Shown here one piece after another: positions 1 through 10,791 of a stretch of 64,000 bases of DNA. Both the position numbers and the translations under genes were made by a program. This DNA comes from Poecilobothrus nobilitatus (Eukaryota; Arthropoda; Insecta; Diptera; Dolichopodidae). The DNA is taken from NCBI GenBank assembly GCA_947095535.1, contig OX352774.1:8122001-8186000 (forward strand), in the 5' to 3' direction. Under the pieces are notes generated by a model, which saw nothing but the letters and a program-made list of their open reading frames with translations, was not told the origin of the DNA and did no database searches. Numbering within the stretch: position 1 is the first letter of the stretch; every line of letters begins with the position of its first letter.

Positions 1-30
1 TTTACATTCTGCCTTGTTTATTTTTGAATT
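1..30 (+). repeat. Truncated 3' end of a family B interspersed repeat
   Basis: The first bases (tttacattctgccttg) match the terminal segment of the family B repeats ending near 10662, 14285 and 21850, where a Phe-rich-looking word 'ggttttacattct' is followed by 'accttgt'. The window therefore opens inside the last bases of another copy. Only about 25 bases are available, so the assignment rests on this short similarity. Confidence 0.35.
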
Positions 31-577
31 TCCGAGCCCACTATAATTTCGTTTTAAAAACAAATACCCGTTATCTCAAAATCTTCTAATAATAGAGCTT
101 CCTTCCATCCAATTTTTGTTTTTATCGCAACCCCCAATAAAAAAAATTTATATTTTAACATCTTGAAAATGGTTATAAGTATGTCAATTATGGCAGTCTT
201 TTAAGTTTAGAATTACATATTTCTATTTTGAAAAGTCTACTAAAAAAAAAATCATGTCATTATAGAGTTTAAAGAATTAACTTTTCAAATACCTATAGAC
301 TCGTATAAAAATTTTTCCCTGTCAAAAAAATAAAATTGTCATATTATGTTATGAGTGCTTTAAATTGTTATGTTTATAAAGAGATTTAAGTAATTGATTT
401 TCTTTGAAGTTTTGTGTTTTTACTTTTTATATTTTTTAGTTTTGTGTATTTTGAATAACAATTTTTGAATCATTTTTGTTCTAAATTTTTTTCGACACTG
501 AAGTCTACTTAATAAACCCATATTAAATTTTAAAATAGAAAAAAATCAAAGCTCCCAATAGGCCCCCTAATTGACAC
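31..577. other. AT-rich stretch, no feature seen
   Basis: Only A/T-rich sequence with homopolymer runs is visible. No open frame longer than background, no tRNA-like boxes and no terminal repeats were found. Confidence 0.5.
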
Positions 578-658
578 CAAAGCAAAATATGAACTCTTTC
601 ACTTCACTGTGAGAGAGTTTCACTCACAATAAAGTGAAACAGTTCCTATTTTGCTTTG
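578..658. repeat. Imperfect palindrome (hairpin MITE-like)
   Basis: The left arm begins CAAAGCAAAATATGAACT and the right arm, read on the other strand, begins CAAAGCAAAATAGGAACT. The arms are about 35 bp with a few mismatches and a short central spacer (GAGAGTTT region). Such a foldback is typical of a very small inverted-repeat transposon remnant, but no target-site duplication was recognised. Confidence 0.5.
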
Positions 659-2160
659 CTTCACTTAATCTTATTTTATTTTGCTTCGCTTATTTAAATT
701 AAAGTTTCTAATGTATAATTTACTTTTTTTTTTAACTTAACTAACTATAATAAAATTTACATCATTGTTTTAATAATATTTTATGGTTTTGAGAATAACA
801 ATTTTTAAAATTAATATCTAATTTATTTTTTAAATATTTATGAATAGATGTATTGTTTTGTAATTAATTGTATGAAAATTGAAAATAAAATGGAAATTTT
901 AGGATTTGTTATCTTATGCGCAATTTAACCTAATGACTATCTACTATAACTAACAAATTAAAATAATATTAAAATTAATTCGTTATTTAAATATTACTTA
1001 TTAAATGTTCTGTCAATTTTGATATAATTCACGTTCAGATAGCATTAACATGCAATTAAGGTTCGACCCATAAAACTTATAATTTTATTTGAGCTTTAAA
1101 AGCTAAATAACCATTCTAAATGCTTATTGTTCCAAATAAAATTAAAATTTCTATACATAATACTTCTGATTTTAATTTGATGACAAATTTTAGTGGATAG
1201 GTATCCCAAGTTTAATGTGATATATTTTACAAGATCTATAGCCCCAGTCTTGTTTATTTTCTAGATTTTTGCAGAGTTATCTTGGGGCTTATGCTTGAAA
1301 ATGCATGAAAAAGATTATTAACCTTCACTCCACTTAATGTTGGTATGATTGAAAACCCATAATCAAATTTTAATTTGAAATTTTTCAAAATTAAATGACA
1401 TTTGTTAAAAACAATTTTTAGTATAATAGCGATCTTCAAGTTTTATAATTTTTTAGTTTCGCAAATCTCCTATCCATGGAATTTTTGTTGTTTTTTTCCA
1501 ATACTTTGTTCCAAACCTCCAATTCCAAAAATGAATTTGTCAAACAATTTCCAATGGTTATTTCCTAAACTAAAATTTCCTACACTTCAACCTATTGGAA
1601 ATGTGTCTGAGAAATCTCTACTGTCAAATAAATTTTTTCAAACACATAAAATGTTAATTAAATACCGAGAAATCTCTTCTTTCGCATCTTTTCTCGGCAT
1701 TCCAAACTATAACTTTATAAATACTAAACTTTATAAAAAAAAGATTTTTTTTTATGTTTTTATATTTGGACATTTTAAAAAATATTATTGACATTTTAGA
1801 AATGGCGTTTTCTGGGCAAAATTTAGTTTTTCCAATAGGTTCGTTCACGTGATATCTAAATTTACAATCTTGAAAATTTATCACGTTCGAAAAAAGTCAC
1901 AAAACTTGGAGACCGCTAATGTAAACGTCAAATTATAAAGTAGGTAAACATAAATATTTTTTTTATAAAATTTAAAGTTTTAAAATTGTCTTTTAGAATT
2001 AAAACTAAAAATAAAGTTTTTTTTTTATAAATTTTTTTTTTTAAAAAGTGGTAATAAAAAATTTCTATTCTGTTGATTTTAATGTAAAAAATTTATAATT
2101 AATAATTTTTTTCAATTGCAGTTGATTTTAAAACGTGTGTAGTTTCTTTTTTCTTTATTC
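659..2160. other. AT-rich stretch without a supported gene
   Basis: An open frame of 129 codons on the + strand (1402-1791) exists, but it is Phe/Lys/Ile/Asn-rich, overlaps an antisense frame and resembles no family I know. In this base composition it is best treated as chance. Nothing else was recognised. Confidence 0.45.
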
Positions 2161-2180
2161 TAATTCTACACTCAGTTCCG

Positions 2181-2240
2181 CGTATAAAAAATCTCACTAC
2201 AAGTTTATTCGAGTAGTAGAAGTGGTTCAAAACTGTAAGC
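2181..2240 (+). promoter_or_regulatory. Possible TATA-type core promoter and nearby donor
   Basis: A TATAAAAAA box preceded by CCGCG sits in a stretch with more G/C than its surroundings. About 50 bases further on is AACT|GTAAGC, an acceptable 5' splice site. This could be the promoter and a short 5' UTR exon of the + strand gene whose coding exon starts at 14412, or a promoter inside an LTR-type element. Neither is shown by the sequence, so confidence is low. Confidence 0.2.
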
Positions 2241-2431
2241 AAAGTTAGAACTATTGTAGTCAATTAAATATAAATAAAAATTAAATTAAATTATATAAAA
2301 TAAAAATTTATTCAAAATTTTTCTAAGTAGAATTAGTCGGAGTTTATAAACAAACGAGTGGCCGGGAGAAAGATCGGAGGAGAGGCCGAAGGAACTGCAA
2401 CGAAAGGTTGCTATGATACGAAAGAACTTGA

Positions 2432-2479
2432 ACGCAGAAATAGTAAGACGCAGAAATAGTAAGACGTAGAAATAGTTAG
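2432..2479 (+). repeat. Three tandem copies of a 16-bp unit
   Basis: The unit ACGCAGAAATAGTAAG occurs twice exactly (2432-2447, 2448-2463) and a third time with two changes (2464-2479). It lies in a relatively G/C-rich block (2340-2480) of unknown origin. Confidence 0.9.
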
Positions 2480-2639
2480 AAAAACAAAAAATAAAAAAAT
2501 TTTAGTTCAAAAACGACTTCTTTTTAGTTTTTTGGCTTTCCTGAACAATTCACTTTTTTAACTTTTGGTACACGTTTCTGGAAAACTATAACTATATAAA
2601 ACTCTCAACACGTTTTTTTCTTGTTTTCAAGGTGGTTTC

Positions 2640-2972
2640 AATAGCTATATTTTAAGTTGAGGATTTTTCTATATGTTGAGGGGGAGTTTTTTAACAATGT
2701 TAAAGAAGCTCGAAAATCGTGCATTTTTTTTCTTCATGTCATAATTCTGAAACCAAGCTATATTTTTCTAATTCCTCAGCTTAAAATTTTGTTTTTGGCA
2801 GTAAGAACATGTGCGCAAAATTTCATAGAAATCAGTCCAGTAGTTTTCCAGGAAATGGTACCGAAAAAACGCGTTTTTTGTAAGGAAAATGAACGAGGGA
2901 GTGACCCCCTTAAAAGATTTAAAATGAAAAATTTACATTCTGTTTTTTTATTTTTATTAAAACGCGCGAACA
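2640..2972 (+). repeat. Older interspersed repeat interrupted by the hAT element
   Basis: The stretch containing 'aaaatttcatagaaatcagt' and 'ccagtagttttccaggaaat' has the wording common in non-coding insect interspersed repeats. Similar-looking sequence resumes after the hAT insertion (from 4454, 'cacttatatacaacaagcta'). The open frame of 130 codons across it is not a gene. The family is not identified. Confidence 0.4.
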
Positions 2973-4453
2973 CATCCACGCAGGGCCGGCTCAAGGTCTA
3001 CTGGCGCTCTTGGCAAAAATTAAAAGAAGCGGGCTTCTTTAATGCATAAGAACTAGGTGTCTCCATGATAAATTTGTATATATATAAAAGAAATGAGTTT
3101 GATTTCAATAAGTTCGAAATGAAGACGTCATGTGCATTCTTGTATTTTAGAATTAAAAGATCCGGATCTGAAACAACAACTGAAATAAAGATATTTGAAA
3201 TGTTATGCGATGTTATTATTTAGGAATTCAAAAAATAAAAATTATTTGATTTCGTTTAAAGAAAGATATAATAATTGTGTATTATGATATTTTAATTTTT
3301 TATTGATTTTTTATTTTTAATAATAGTTTTATTAATAAGTAGATGATAACTTTTAGGTACTACTAACATTCAGAAGAAAATTAGAGCTTGACTTTACGTG
3401 ATATAATTGTGGCAAACTTGTTTATTATATCATCTAAATTTATTTCTTTTAAAATATCTTTTTCTATAGATATTGTTGATAAACCATCCAATCTATTTTG
3501 AGTCATTGTTGTTCTTAAACAGTTTTTTTATTAATTTCAATTTTGAGAAAGCTTCTTTCTGCGCTTGCTACAGAAACGGGCATTGTTAAAATTATTCTTA
3601 AGACCACAAATAAATTTGGTAAACAGTTTCTTAAATTTTTTTTTACAAATAAAATTCTAACAATTTTCTTGGGTTCATGTCAGAATGAGGGAATTGCAAT
3701 CAGGGAATTAGATAATACATTGAGTTTCTTGAAATAAATCGAATCCACTTATATTTTTGTTTTCATTTTCAGTCAATAAATTTTCCAATTAAAGACAATT
3801 TTTTCCTCACAGCTATTATTTTTTTTTAAATTTCATAAAAAAATAAAATTATTGTTTTGGTTTTGCATCAATTCGAAACGATCATTTATCGCATTTATAG
3901 CTTGATGCAACACAACATAAAAAAAATGTACTTTAAAATTTTCGTCTTGTCCAATTTCGTCTCTACTTTCATATGAAAACATTGCTGTTTTCCTTTTGTG
4001 TCTGATCTTTTCGAATTTTATTTTAATATCAATTTCAAATTTTTCTTCTGATCTACATATATATTTGTTTAAAAAACTTAATGAATTTTCAATTAAAATT
4101 ATAGCATTTGATCGATCTAAATTTACTTGTTGCAAAGCTTTATTTGTAATATTAATATTACTTAAAATATCAAACCAAATTTATATGTCACACTTTTTAT
4201 TACTTTATTACAATCACACTTTTTAATTTATATGTTCGTTGATAATAAATTAAAAAGTGTGATCTACATTGCCTAAATATAATCTGTTTCAAAAAGAAAA
4301 CTTATGTTGAAATACGTATAAATAATTCACATTTCACTTTTGTAAAAAAATTTTTGAATTAATTTTTTTAAATCGCCCCTTGGCGTCCTAATTTCAAAGC
4401 GCGCTTGACTATGCGCAATTTGCCCTTTAGCTAGAGCCGGCCATGCATCCACG
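2973..4453. mobile_element. hAT-superfamily DNA transposon with 8-bp TSD
   Basis: The element runs 2981-4445 (1465 bp). It begins CAGGGCCGGCTC and, read from the other end, CATGGCCGGCTC. It is flanked on both sides by the 8-bp duplication CATCCACG (2973-2980 and 4446-4453). A CAGGG-type terminus plus an 8-bp target duplication is diagnostic of hAT elements, and hAT transposase pieces lie inside on the - strand. The element is too short and too broken to be autonomous. Confidence 0.9.
3381..4135 (-). pseudogene. Broken hAT transposase (C-terminal half)
   Basis: A hAT transposase cuts and pastes its element through an RNase-H-like catalytic core and dimerises through a C-terminal hAT domain. 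Two parts can be read on the - strand. A 100-codon frame at 3833-4135 has the KRKTAMFSYESRDE segment and the VHFFYVVLHQAINAINDRFE segment seen in the insertion domain of ZMYM1-like hAT transposases. Further on, VASAERSF (3545-3571), the hallmark of the C-terminal dimerisation domain, is followed in another frame by LRTTMTQNRLDGLSTISIEK and a natural-looking stop at 3381-3383. Frameshifts separate these parts, and the N-terminal BED zinc finger and first catalytic region are missing. It is clearly dead. Family assignment is by motif memory only. Confidence 0.8.
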
Positions 4454-5305
4454 TCTTTCACTTATATACAACAAGCTAACGCCGTACGTTTTCAAATTTT
4501 AATAATACAAAAAAATAACGTTTTCCGCGCGTTTTTAAACTTACGATAATTGTTAATTTGACATTTCGGTAGCATTTACGTTTTTCGAACGTTTTCAATC
4601 ATAAGGCTCCTTATAATTTAATTCATAAATTAAAATCATTTTATTTACAGATTGTTTAGGTTAAAATTAATTTACGTTCTTATTACCTTCAGTTCGAATT
4701 TCAGAATTTTGAATTGTTTTATTATCTCTGACAGTATCTTCCTAAAAAAAAAAAAAAAGTAGAATATACATTTTGAATTGGAAAGATTTAAGAGCTGAAA
4801 ACAATCAAATCATATTGATTTATGTATTTTTTTATAAATCTTTATTAAGCACTTGCTAAAATATTAAAAATTGTTGTTGTAATAATTTTCAAAAATTTTA
4901 GTCTAGATATTTAATGTGAAAAAAACGCCAAAATTTCAAAATAAGGCAATTTTATTTATTTTTGATACGAATACTCTGAATTATATAAGTAGTTATAGAA
5001 ATCAATAAATAAAAATATATATATATATGTACCTATGTATATATATAAAGATAAAGAATTAACAATTATAAAATTTTAAAATCGTCGATTAAAATACATT
5101 GAACATCCCTTAATTTTAATTTTAGCAAAAAAAAATTTTAAAAAAATAAAAAGTTCCTTAACAACAACTAAAAGTAAAACAAATAAAACTTAATTGTACG
5201 AAATTTCAATTCCAACATTTTATATTAATGGCTTATTCTATATTTTTTGCAATCTTCTTCTATTATTGTGGCCCCATATATCTATGTATGTAACTATGTA
5301 AGTAT
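4454..5305. other. AT-rich stretch without a supported gene
   Basis: After the remains of an older repeat (to about 4620) this is A/T-rich with a (TA)n run near 5016-5046. No coding or RNA gene was recognised. Confidence 0.45.
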
Positions 5306-6222
5306 TTTATTATACCCTACACATTAAGTATAGGGTATATTAACTTTGGTATGGTGTTTGTAACCACCAAAAGGAACCGAGTTAGGTATAGACATGTATA
5401 TATATTCTGAATCAGGATCACCTCCTGAGTCGATTTAGCGATGTCCGTCCGTCCGTCCGTACGCACGATAACTCAAAAAATAATGATGCTATCTTGATGA
5501 AATTTATACTGTAGGTTAACAATGACTAAGGTAAGGCGGGGATTGTAAATGGGCGAAATCGGACCATGCGTTCGAGTACCTCCCATACAACTCCCAAAAC
5601 CGAATACGCATATTTTCGAAATTAATAAAGATAGAAACTTAAAATTTTGTACGAGGGTGTGTTTTTCTGAATCCCTAAAATTTGAGATGAATTGGACTGG
5701 TTGTTCGGTTACCTCCCATACAAATCCCAAAACCGAACAAGCATATATTCGAAATTAATAAAGATAGAAACTTCAAATTTGGTACTAGGGTGTTGTTTCC
5801 TGAATCCCTGATTTGTCCAAAATTTAAGATGAATTAGAATGATTGTTCGGGTATCTGCCACATAACTTCTAAGAACAAACAAGCATATCTTCAAAATTAA
5901 TAAATATATAAACTTGAAATTTGATATAAGAATGTTCTACCCTGTTGATGTCTCTAAAATTTGAGATGAATTGGGGTGGTGGTCCGCGTGCCTTCACACA
6001 CTTCCCAATACCTAACATATTTTAACAAGCATATTTTCCAATTTAATAAAGATAGAAATTTGAAATTTTGTACAAAGGTTGTAAAAGCATTAATTTTTTT
6101 AGCTTAGTTATATTAAATACCTAACTAAAATAACTTATGCATTTTTAATTTAATTAGAATTTTTTAGGTGTAGGGTATAAATAAGTCGGTTGCATCGACT
6201 TACTGTTACTTTTACTTGTTTT
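5306..6222 (+). mobile_element. mini-me / DINE-1-like (Helentron-related) non-autonomous element
   Basis: Features in order: a terminal TATACCCTA paired with TAGGGTATA 9 bases later (5311-5339); a conserved core containing CCTCCTGAGTCGATTTAGCG; the (GTCC)n tract at 5443-5460; about four central tandem units of roughly 145 bp (5550-6080), each with a 'cccatacaa(a/c)tccc' word and 'ttaataaagatagaaa'; an inverted copy of the TATACCC end (6167-6179); and a hairpin TAAGTCG/CGACTTA (6182-6202) followed by a T-rich tail ending cttgttttt. The (TA)n plus (GTCY)n pair defines the dipteran mini-me elements, and the tandem core with a 3' hairpin defines DINE-1/Helentron-associated elements. It encodes nothing. 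Confidence 0.85.
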
Positions 6223-6775
6223 TAAATTATTTTTGTACATTTTTTTGTACAATTAAAATTTTTTTGTGGTACCTTATAATATAACTTAGTTACCTAATGG
6301 TATAATTTTAATAATTATTTATTTTCTTTAAAATAGAGGACACCTTATTTTATTCCAAAATGTTTTGATATTATCTATAAAGGATTTACAGATTTGCATT
6401 TCCTCTGTAGATTGATTTGATTATTTGTAAAATAAAATAAAACATACCATACCTACCTATTTTTAAGTTAAGACATACCATACCATACCTATTATTTTAA
6501 AACCAATAACAAAAAATTTATAATTAAAAATATTATGTACGTATGTACATTTGTACATACATACATATATACATATTCATATACTCTAAAATCTAAATGA
6601 AACATTTGTTTTTAATTTTCTAGATATTAATATATGTATATTAATAATAATAAATAATATGTATTTTATTAATTTTGTACATACATATATATTATGTATA
6701 TATTATATACATATATAATTAATTTTAATATGTACTATATAATATATTATTATTCATTACCATTTACATAATACA
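6223..6775. other. TA-rich stretch, no feature seen
   Basis: Short imperfect TACATA/TATATA microsatellite tracts dominate (6530-6730). No gene or terminal repeat was recognised. Confidence 0.5.
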
Positions 6776-8047
6776 TGAAGCGATGTGACTTCTTCGTAAC
6801 TAAGTTGTAGTAAATCTGCTACTTTTTCCTGAGCAAAATGTATAATTAGTACATTTTTTAAATTAATAGTGCCAGAAGAAGTTTATAGAGACAAGTTTAT
6901 AACTACATTTTGTATATGATAATAATAAATAAAATAAACAATTCTATATTGACTTTTTAATATTGTACATAATATAACTAAATTAATGGCAGAAATATAA
7001 TATTACATATACATACATGTTTTACACATATGCAAAAATCTTAAATTATTTAAAATTCACCATTTGAAACTTATCTTAAAATGTGGCAGAATATTAAAGG
7101 AGTTCATCCTCTGGAGTGTCTAAACAATTTCTTTTACTTTTCTTAGAAGTGTCAACACTTTCTTAAAAGTGACAACATCATGTTTGTAATTGTAACGTTA
7201 TTTTTTATTTTTAATTAGGTTAAAATTAAAATGTTTGTCAGTGATCTTTTTCAATTACCATAAAAGAAAAAAAAATCGACAATCCATTCTGCTTTTTATG
7301 TAATTTTTTTTTTTTTTAGTGCATTTCTCTGCCACTTAAATCTGAACAGGAAATTAGGCCAGCGAGACCCCTATATGTTATTTAAAAAGATTAAAAGTAA
7401 AAATCATAGATATAATACCCCTAGATAGGCAATGAAGAAAATATTTTTAGTCAATTTTGAGAAACAGCTGAATGGACCGTGCTTATGTATAATTGCTTTA
7501 GTTTATTTAGAAATAGTTTCCTAAAAGATGAAGTTTAATTTCTATTTTTTTTTAAATTTTATCACTTATTTTGTTACTTTACAAGTAAGTAGTTAAACAT
7601 TTTAATAACCTTAATTAAATTAAATTTTAAATTAAAAAAAAATATGTCAATTATTATGTAATATAAAAACTTAAACTTTCTTAATTAGTTATGAGAAACT
7701 GCTTTATATTATTTTCATAAATATAAACAACTGAGTGAACGAAATGTATACAATATTATATTTATAAAATGCATATATATTTTTTTGACTGAATACATTA
7801 AGATAGGAAAACACATAAAAAGAAAAGAAACAACTATACTTTCCTTCCTATCTATTATTAATATATCTATGGTAAAAATGATATGCTGAATAGTGATTTG
7901 ATTACTAATATAAGAAAGGTACATAGTTTCTAAAAAAAATGTAGTAGATTCCAAGAAATCCTAAAAAGTACGTACATAATTTTTTGCACAAATAAAATGT
8001 AGCAAATCTGCTACATTTGTATAGTAAAGTTACATCACATCCCTGAA
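6776..8047. mobile_element. Non-autonomous TIR element with 4-bp TGAA duplication
   Basis: The ends are about 70 bp of imperfect inverted repeat. The left reads GCGATGTGAC and contains TAAATCTGCTAC; the right, on the other strand, reads GGGATGTGATG and contains CAGATTTGCTAC. Both are followed by GAGCAAAA or GTGCAAAA and end near GTAC. TGAA flanks the element on both sides (6776-6779, 8044-8047). The right arm also holds the hairpin ATGTAGCA/TGCTACAT. No transposase was found inside. A 4-bp TSD fits few superfamilies (Chapaev-like is one), but TIR wording does not decide it. Confidence 0.65.
7303..7372 (-). repeat. SINE family A, internally deleted copy
   Basis: Read on the - strand, the first ~15 bases of the SINE head (GGGGTCTCGCTGGCC) are joined directly to the 3' part (AATTTCCTGTTCAGATTTAA) and a poly-A tail. 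Both polymerase III boxes are gone. It lies inside the TGAA-flanked element. Confidence 0.7.
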
Positions 8048-8820
8048 TTTATAAATCTATTTCAAAAAAAAAAAAAAATATACATAGGTATCCAACATCT
8101 ATAACTATCATATAAAAAGTTAGTGGATAACAAGAGAAATATTTTTTTATTATTTACTAACTATATACGTAACTTTAGTAAGCTCTTAGCTTATTATTTA
8201 TAATTTTTTTTTTTGTTTCTCTTATATGTCTATGTCTACTACGAATAAATTTATATAATTCTGTTTTTTTTTTTTTTGTTTGTTTGCTTTTTATATTTTT
8301 TCAAGGCCATTCGAAATTTTCATAAAGGTATATAAATAATAAGGGTAAAAAAAGATGTTTTATACTGTACACAATTGTATAAATACATATGTATATACAT
8401 ATGCATATATAAACATAATTCATAAATCATAAGTAACTAAATAAAAGCATTAATCAAAAAAAAAAAAAAAATAATAATAATAATTTTTAAAGAGATTCTT
8501 TTAATTTTTTAAAATTTTCTTTAAAATTGGTTTTTATTTTTCTCTTAAAATTTGTATCTCTCTTAATCTTTTTATTCTTAGTCTTATATATACATTTATT
8601 AATATTATCTTTCTATTCTCTTGATATTTTGTATATTTTGTCTTGTTTTGTTGATTAATGAATAATTTGATCTATGGTCTACCGAATCTATGGTCAGATC
8701 AGGATTCCGAATTCGGCATAACAAAAGAAGTAACTAATAAAACAAATTAAAAAGTTTTACACGCTGAAGCAGTTTTAAAGCATATTAAAATATTTAAAGA
8801 GAATTTTTTTTCTTTTGATT
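8048..8820. other. AT-rich stretch, possible 3' UTR of a - strand gene
   Basis: Only A/T-rich sequence with poly-A/T runs is visible. If the candidate terminal exon at 8821-8905 is real, its 3' UTR would lie here on the - strand. Nothing else supports that. Confidence 0.3.
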
Positions 8821-8905
8821 TTACTTGTGGTGGACTGGTTGGCCTGCCTGGTAAGAGGTGAGTGGTGGGGTGGATAATTCAGCTGGAGTCTTGAAGAGTT
8901 TTGAA
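8821..8905 (-). CDS. Candidate terminal coding exon (unrecognised protein)
   Basis: In a region otherwise almost all A/T, 8821-8905 is markedly G/C-rich. On the - strand it reads as an open frame ending TPPLTSYQAGQPVHHK and a TAA stop at 8821-8823. The frame is open back to 8943, but the part above 8905 is A/T-rich. A possible acceptor is TTCAAG|ACTCCAGCTG (about 8890), or CTCCAG just after it. The composition shift, the well-mixed residues and the stop suggest the last exon of a - strand gene. The family is unknown. The alternative is a conserved non-coding island, since the + strand also carries GTAAGA and GTGAGT words here. Low to moderate confidence. Confidence 0.35.
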
Positions 8906-8943
8906 GAGAGCAATATGTATGTATAATTTATGTACATAAACTT

Positions 8944-9844
8944 TTAGTTCAATGCCAAACGACAAAAACAACATCAAACCAATGTATATGAAATATTATA
9001 AATATGTATAACTAAATACGTACCTAATACCTATGTAATAAATGTGTATACCTATGTATGTATATAAAAATAATTTCTTTACATAAAAGTTTTATATAAA
9101 AAAAAAAGCTTTTTCTCTTATAAAAGTATGAAAAAATTGAAGAGTGAAAATTGTAAAAAAAAAAAAATGGAAAGAGAGAAAATGAAAAATAGATTCTAAA
9201 CTAAACTATATATTTTAATATGATATTATGAATTATGATAATGGAAAATGTAAATTTTCCCATTAAAAAATATAAAAAGAATAATAATATAAAAAAAATT
9301 TTTTAAATTTTTTGAATAATAAAAATTAACAAAAACAAAATAAAATTTAAAAATTAATATTGTTCATTTGTTAATTATCTTTTTATTGTAATTTTTAACT
9401 AAGAATAATGTATAATGTATGTACATATATGTATATACATATGTATATAATGAGAAAAATATCTAAATTTTGTTATTTGACCCTCCCAACTCTATTTGCA
9501 TGTCTAATACCATAATATGAGTTTCGATTTTGGAAACTAAAAACTTAAAAATACCAAACGCTTTTTAAATATTGCATTATCATAGGCCATTGGGTAGTAC
9601 GTTAGTTTGTGGCTTTTCGGAACTAATCTTATATACCCCATGTGTAACGATATATTTTTTATTACGTTTTAAATCGCCGTTGTATCATTCTTCATTAAAT
9701 TAATTCATTAATATTTATATAACTATTATATAAATGCTGAAACATGTAAACAATTTTGTAAAGTAAAACGCAAATATTGTTAAGGCATTATATGGTATTC
9801 AATATTATAAATATTCTCTTCTTAATTAAATAGAATTTTCTTAA
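8944..9844. other. AT-rich stretch, no feature seen
   Basis: Microsatellite-like TATGTA runs and poly-A tracts are present. No gene-like composition or element end was recognised. Confidence 0.5.
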
Positions 9845-10670
9845 ATTTTTAGCACATTTCCAAAAAAATTTTTGAATAAATGTGCTTATTAGTTTCACTC
9901 TGCCCGTCCGTCTGTTTACAAAACTTCTACACCGTTGAAGATAGAGAAAAAAAATGTTAACCATGGGTTGGTCTCATAAAAAAAATAATTTTGTGGAACA
10001 ACTTTTTTATCCCCATCAGGGCCCCATCAATTACGGAGCTACAGCTCCTCAAACTTTGAAAAAGCCCTATTTTTAAATGCATATATCTTAAGTTCTGCTT
10101 AAGATTTTTTCAATCTAAAAACGTCATGCGACAGGTATTTTTTTTAACTTTGTAAATTTAAATCAAAATTATGCAATATTTTGTAAATTACTATTTAAAT
10201 TTACCGTTATGCGAAGACCACATTTTGCATGAAATTTCTTTTTTCATAACTCCGGCACACCTTTAGATACGAACCTGAAATTTTGAGACAAGAAAGAACT
10301 TTTATAATTAGTATAAGTTTCCTTAGAAAATTTTTTTACACCACCCCCTGTTTAAGAAGTATTAGGGCTGAAAAATTGAAAATTTGCTATTTTTAGGCAC
10401 CTGTACAAACTTTTCTTCAACAAGACATCAATATTAAAGCAGTAATATATTTTTACGTGTGTTAACGGTTTTTCTTAGTTAAAAAAGGTTCCGGACTTAC
10501 ATACCCTTAAAATTCCAGAAAAGTGTTATTTTCACATATTTTCTAATTTCACATATTTAAATTTTCAAATTTTTGTGCAAGTCACAATTCTAAACAGTTT
10601 GTATTGTGTTTTGGAAATGTGTGCTTTTAAAAACCGTTGGTTTACATTTTACCTTATTTTTAAAAAGTTT
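9845..10670 (+). repeat. Family B interspersed repeat, copy 1
   Basis: Reference copy for an unnamed family. Landmarks in order: CCGTCCGTCTGTTTACAAAA (9905), 'aagatagag' and 'gttaaccat', 'attacggagctacagct' (10031), 'atatcttaagttctgc', 'cgttatgcgaagacca' (10204), 'ataactccggcacac' (10244), 'taacggtttttcttag' (10462), 'ctaaacagtttgtattgt' (10591) and 'aaccgttggtttacat' at the end. No coding potential and no clear terminal repeats were seen. The opening GTCC-type word recalls mini-me elements, but the body is unrelated. Confidence 0.8.
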
Positions 10671-10791
10671 TTATTAGAATTTTTATTAAAAAATAATTGA
10701 AATTTTAGTAGGCTTTAAAAGCCTTAGTTTTACATACCGTTCTATAGTTAACCATTTTTATTATAAACATATGCCTAATCATATTTGAATA

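Noticed and set aside
1402..1791. 129-codon open frame on the + strand
   Set aside because: Phe/Ile/Lys/Asn-rich, no domain, overlapping antisense frame, and no splice or promoter context. It is expected by chance in this composition.
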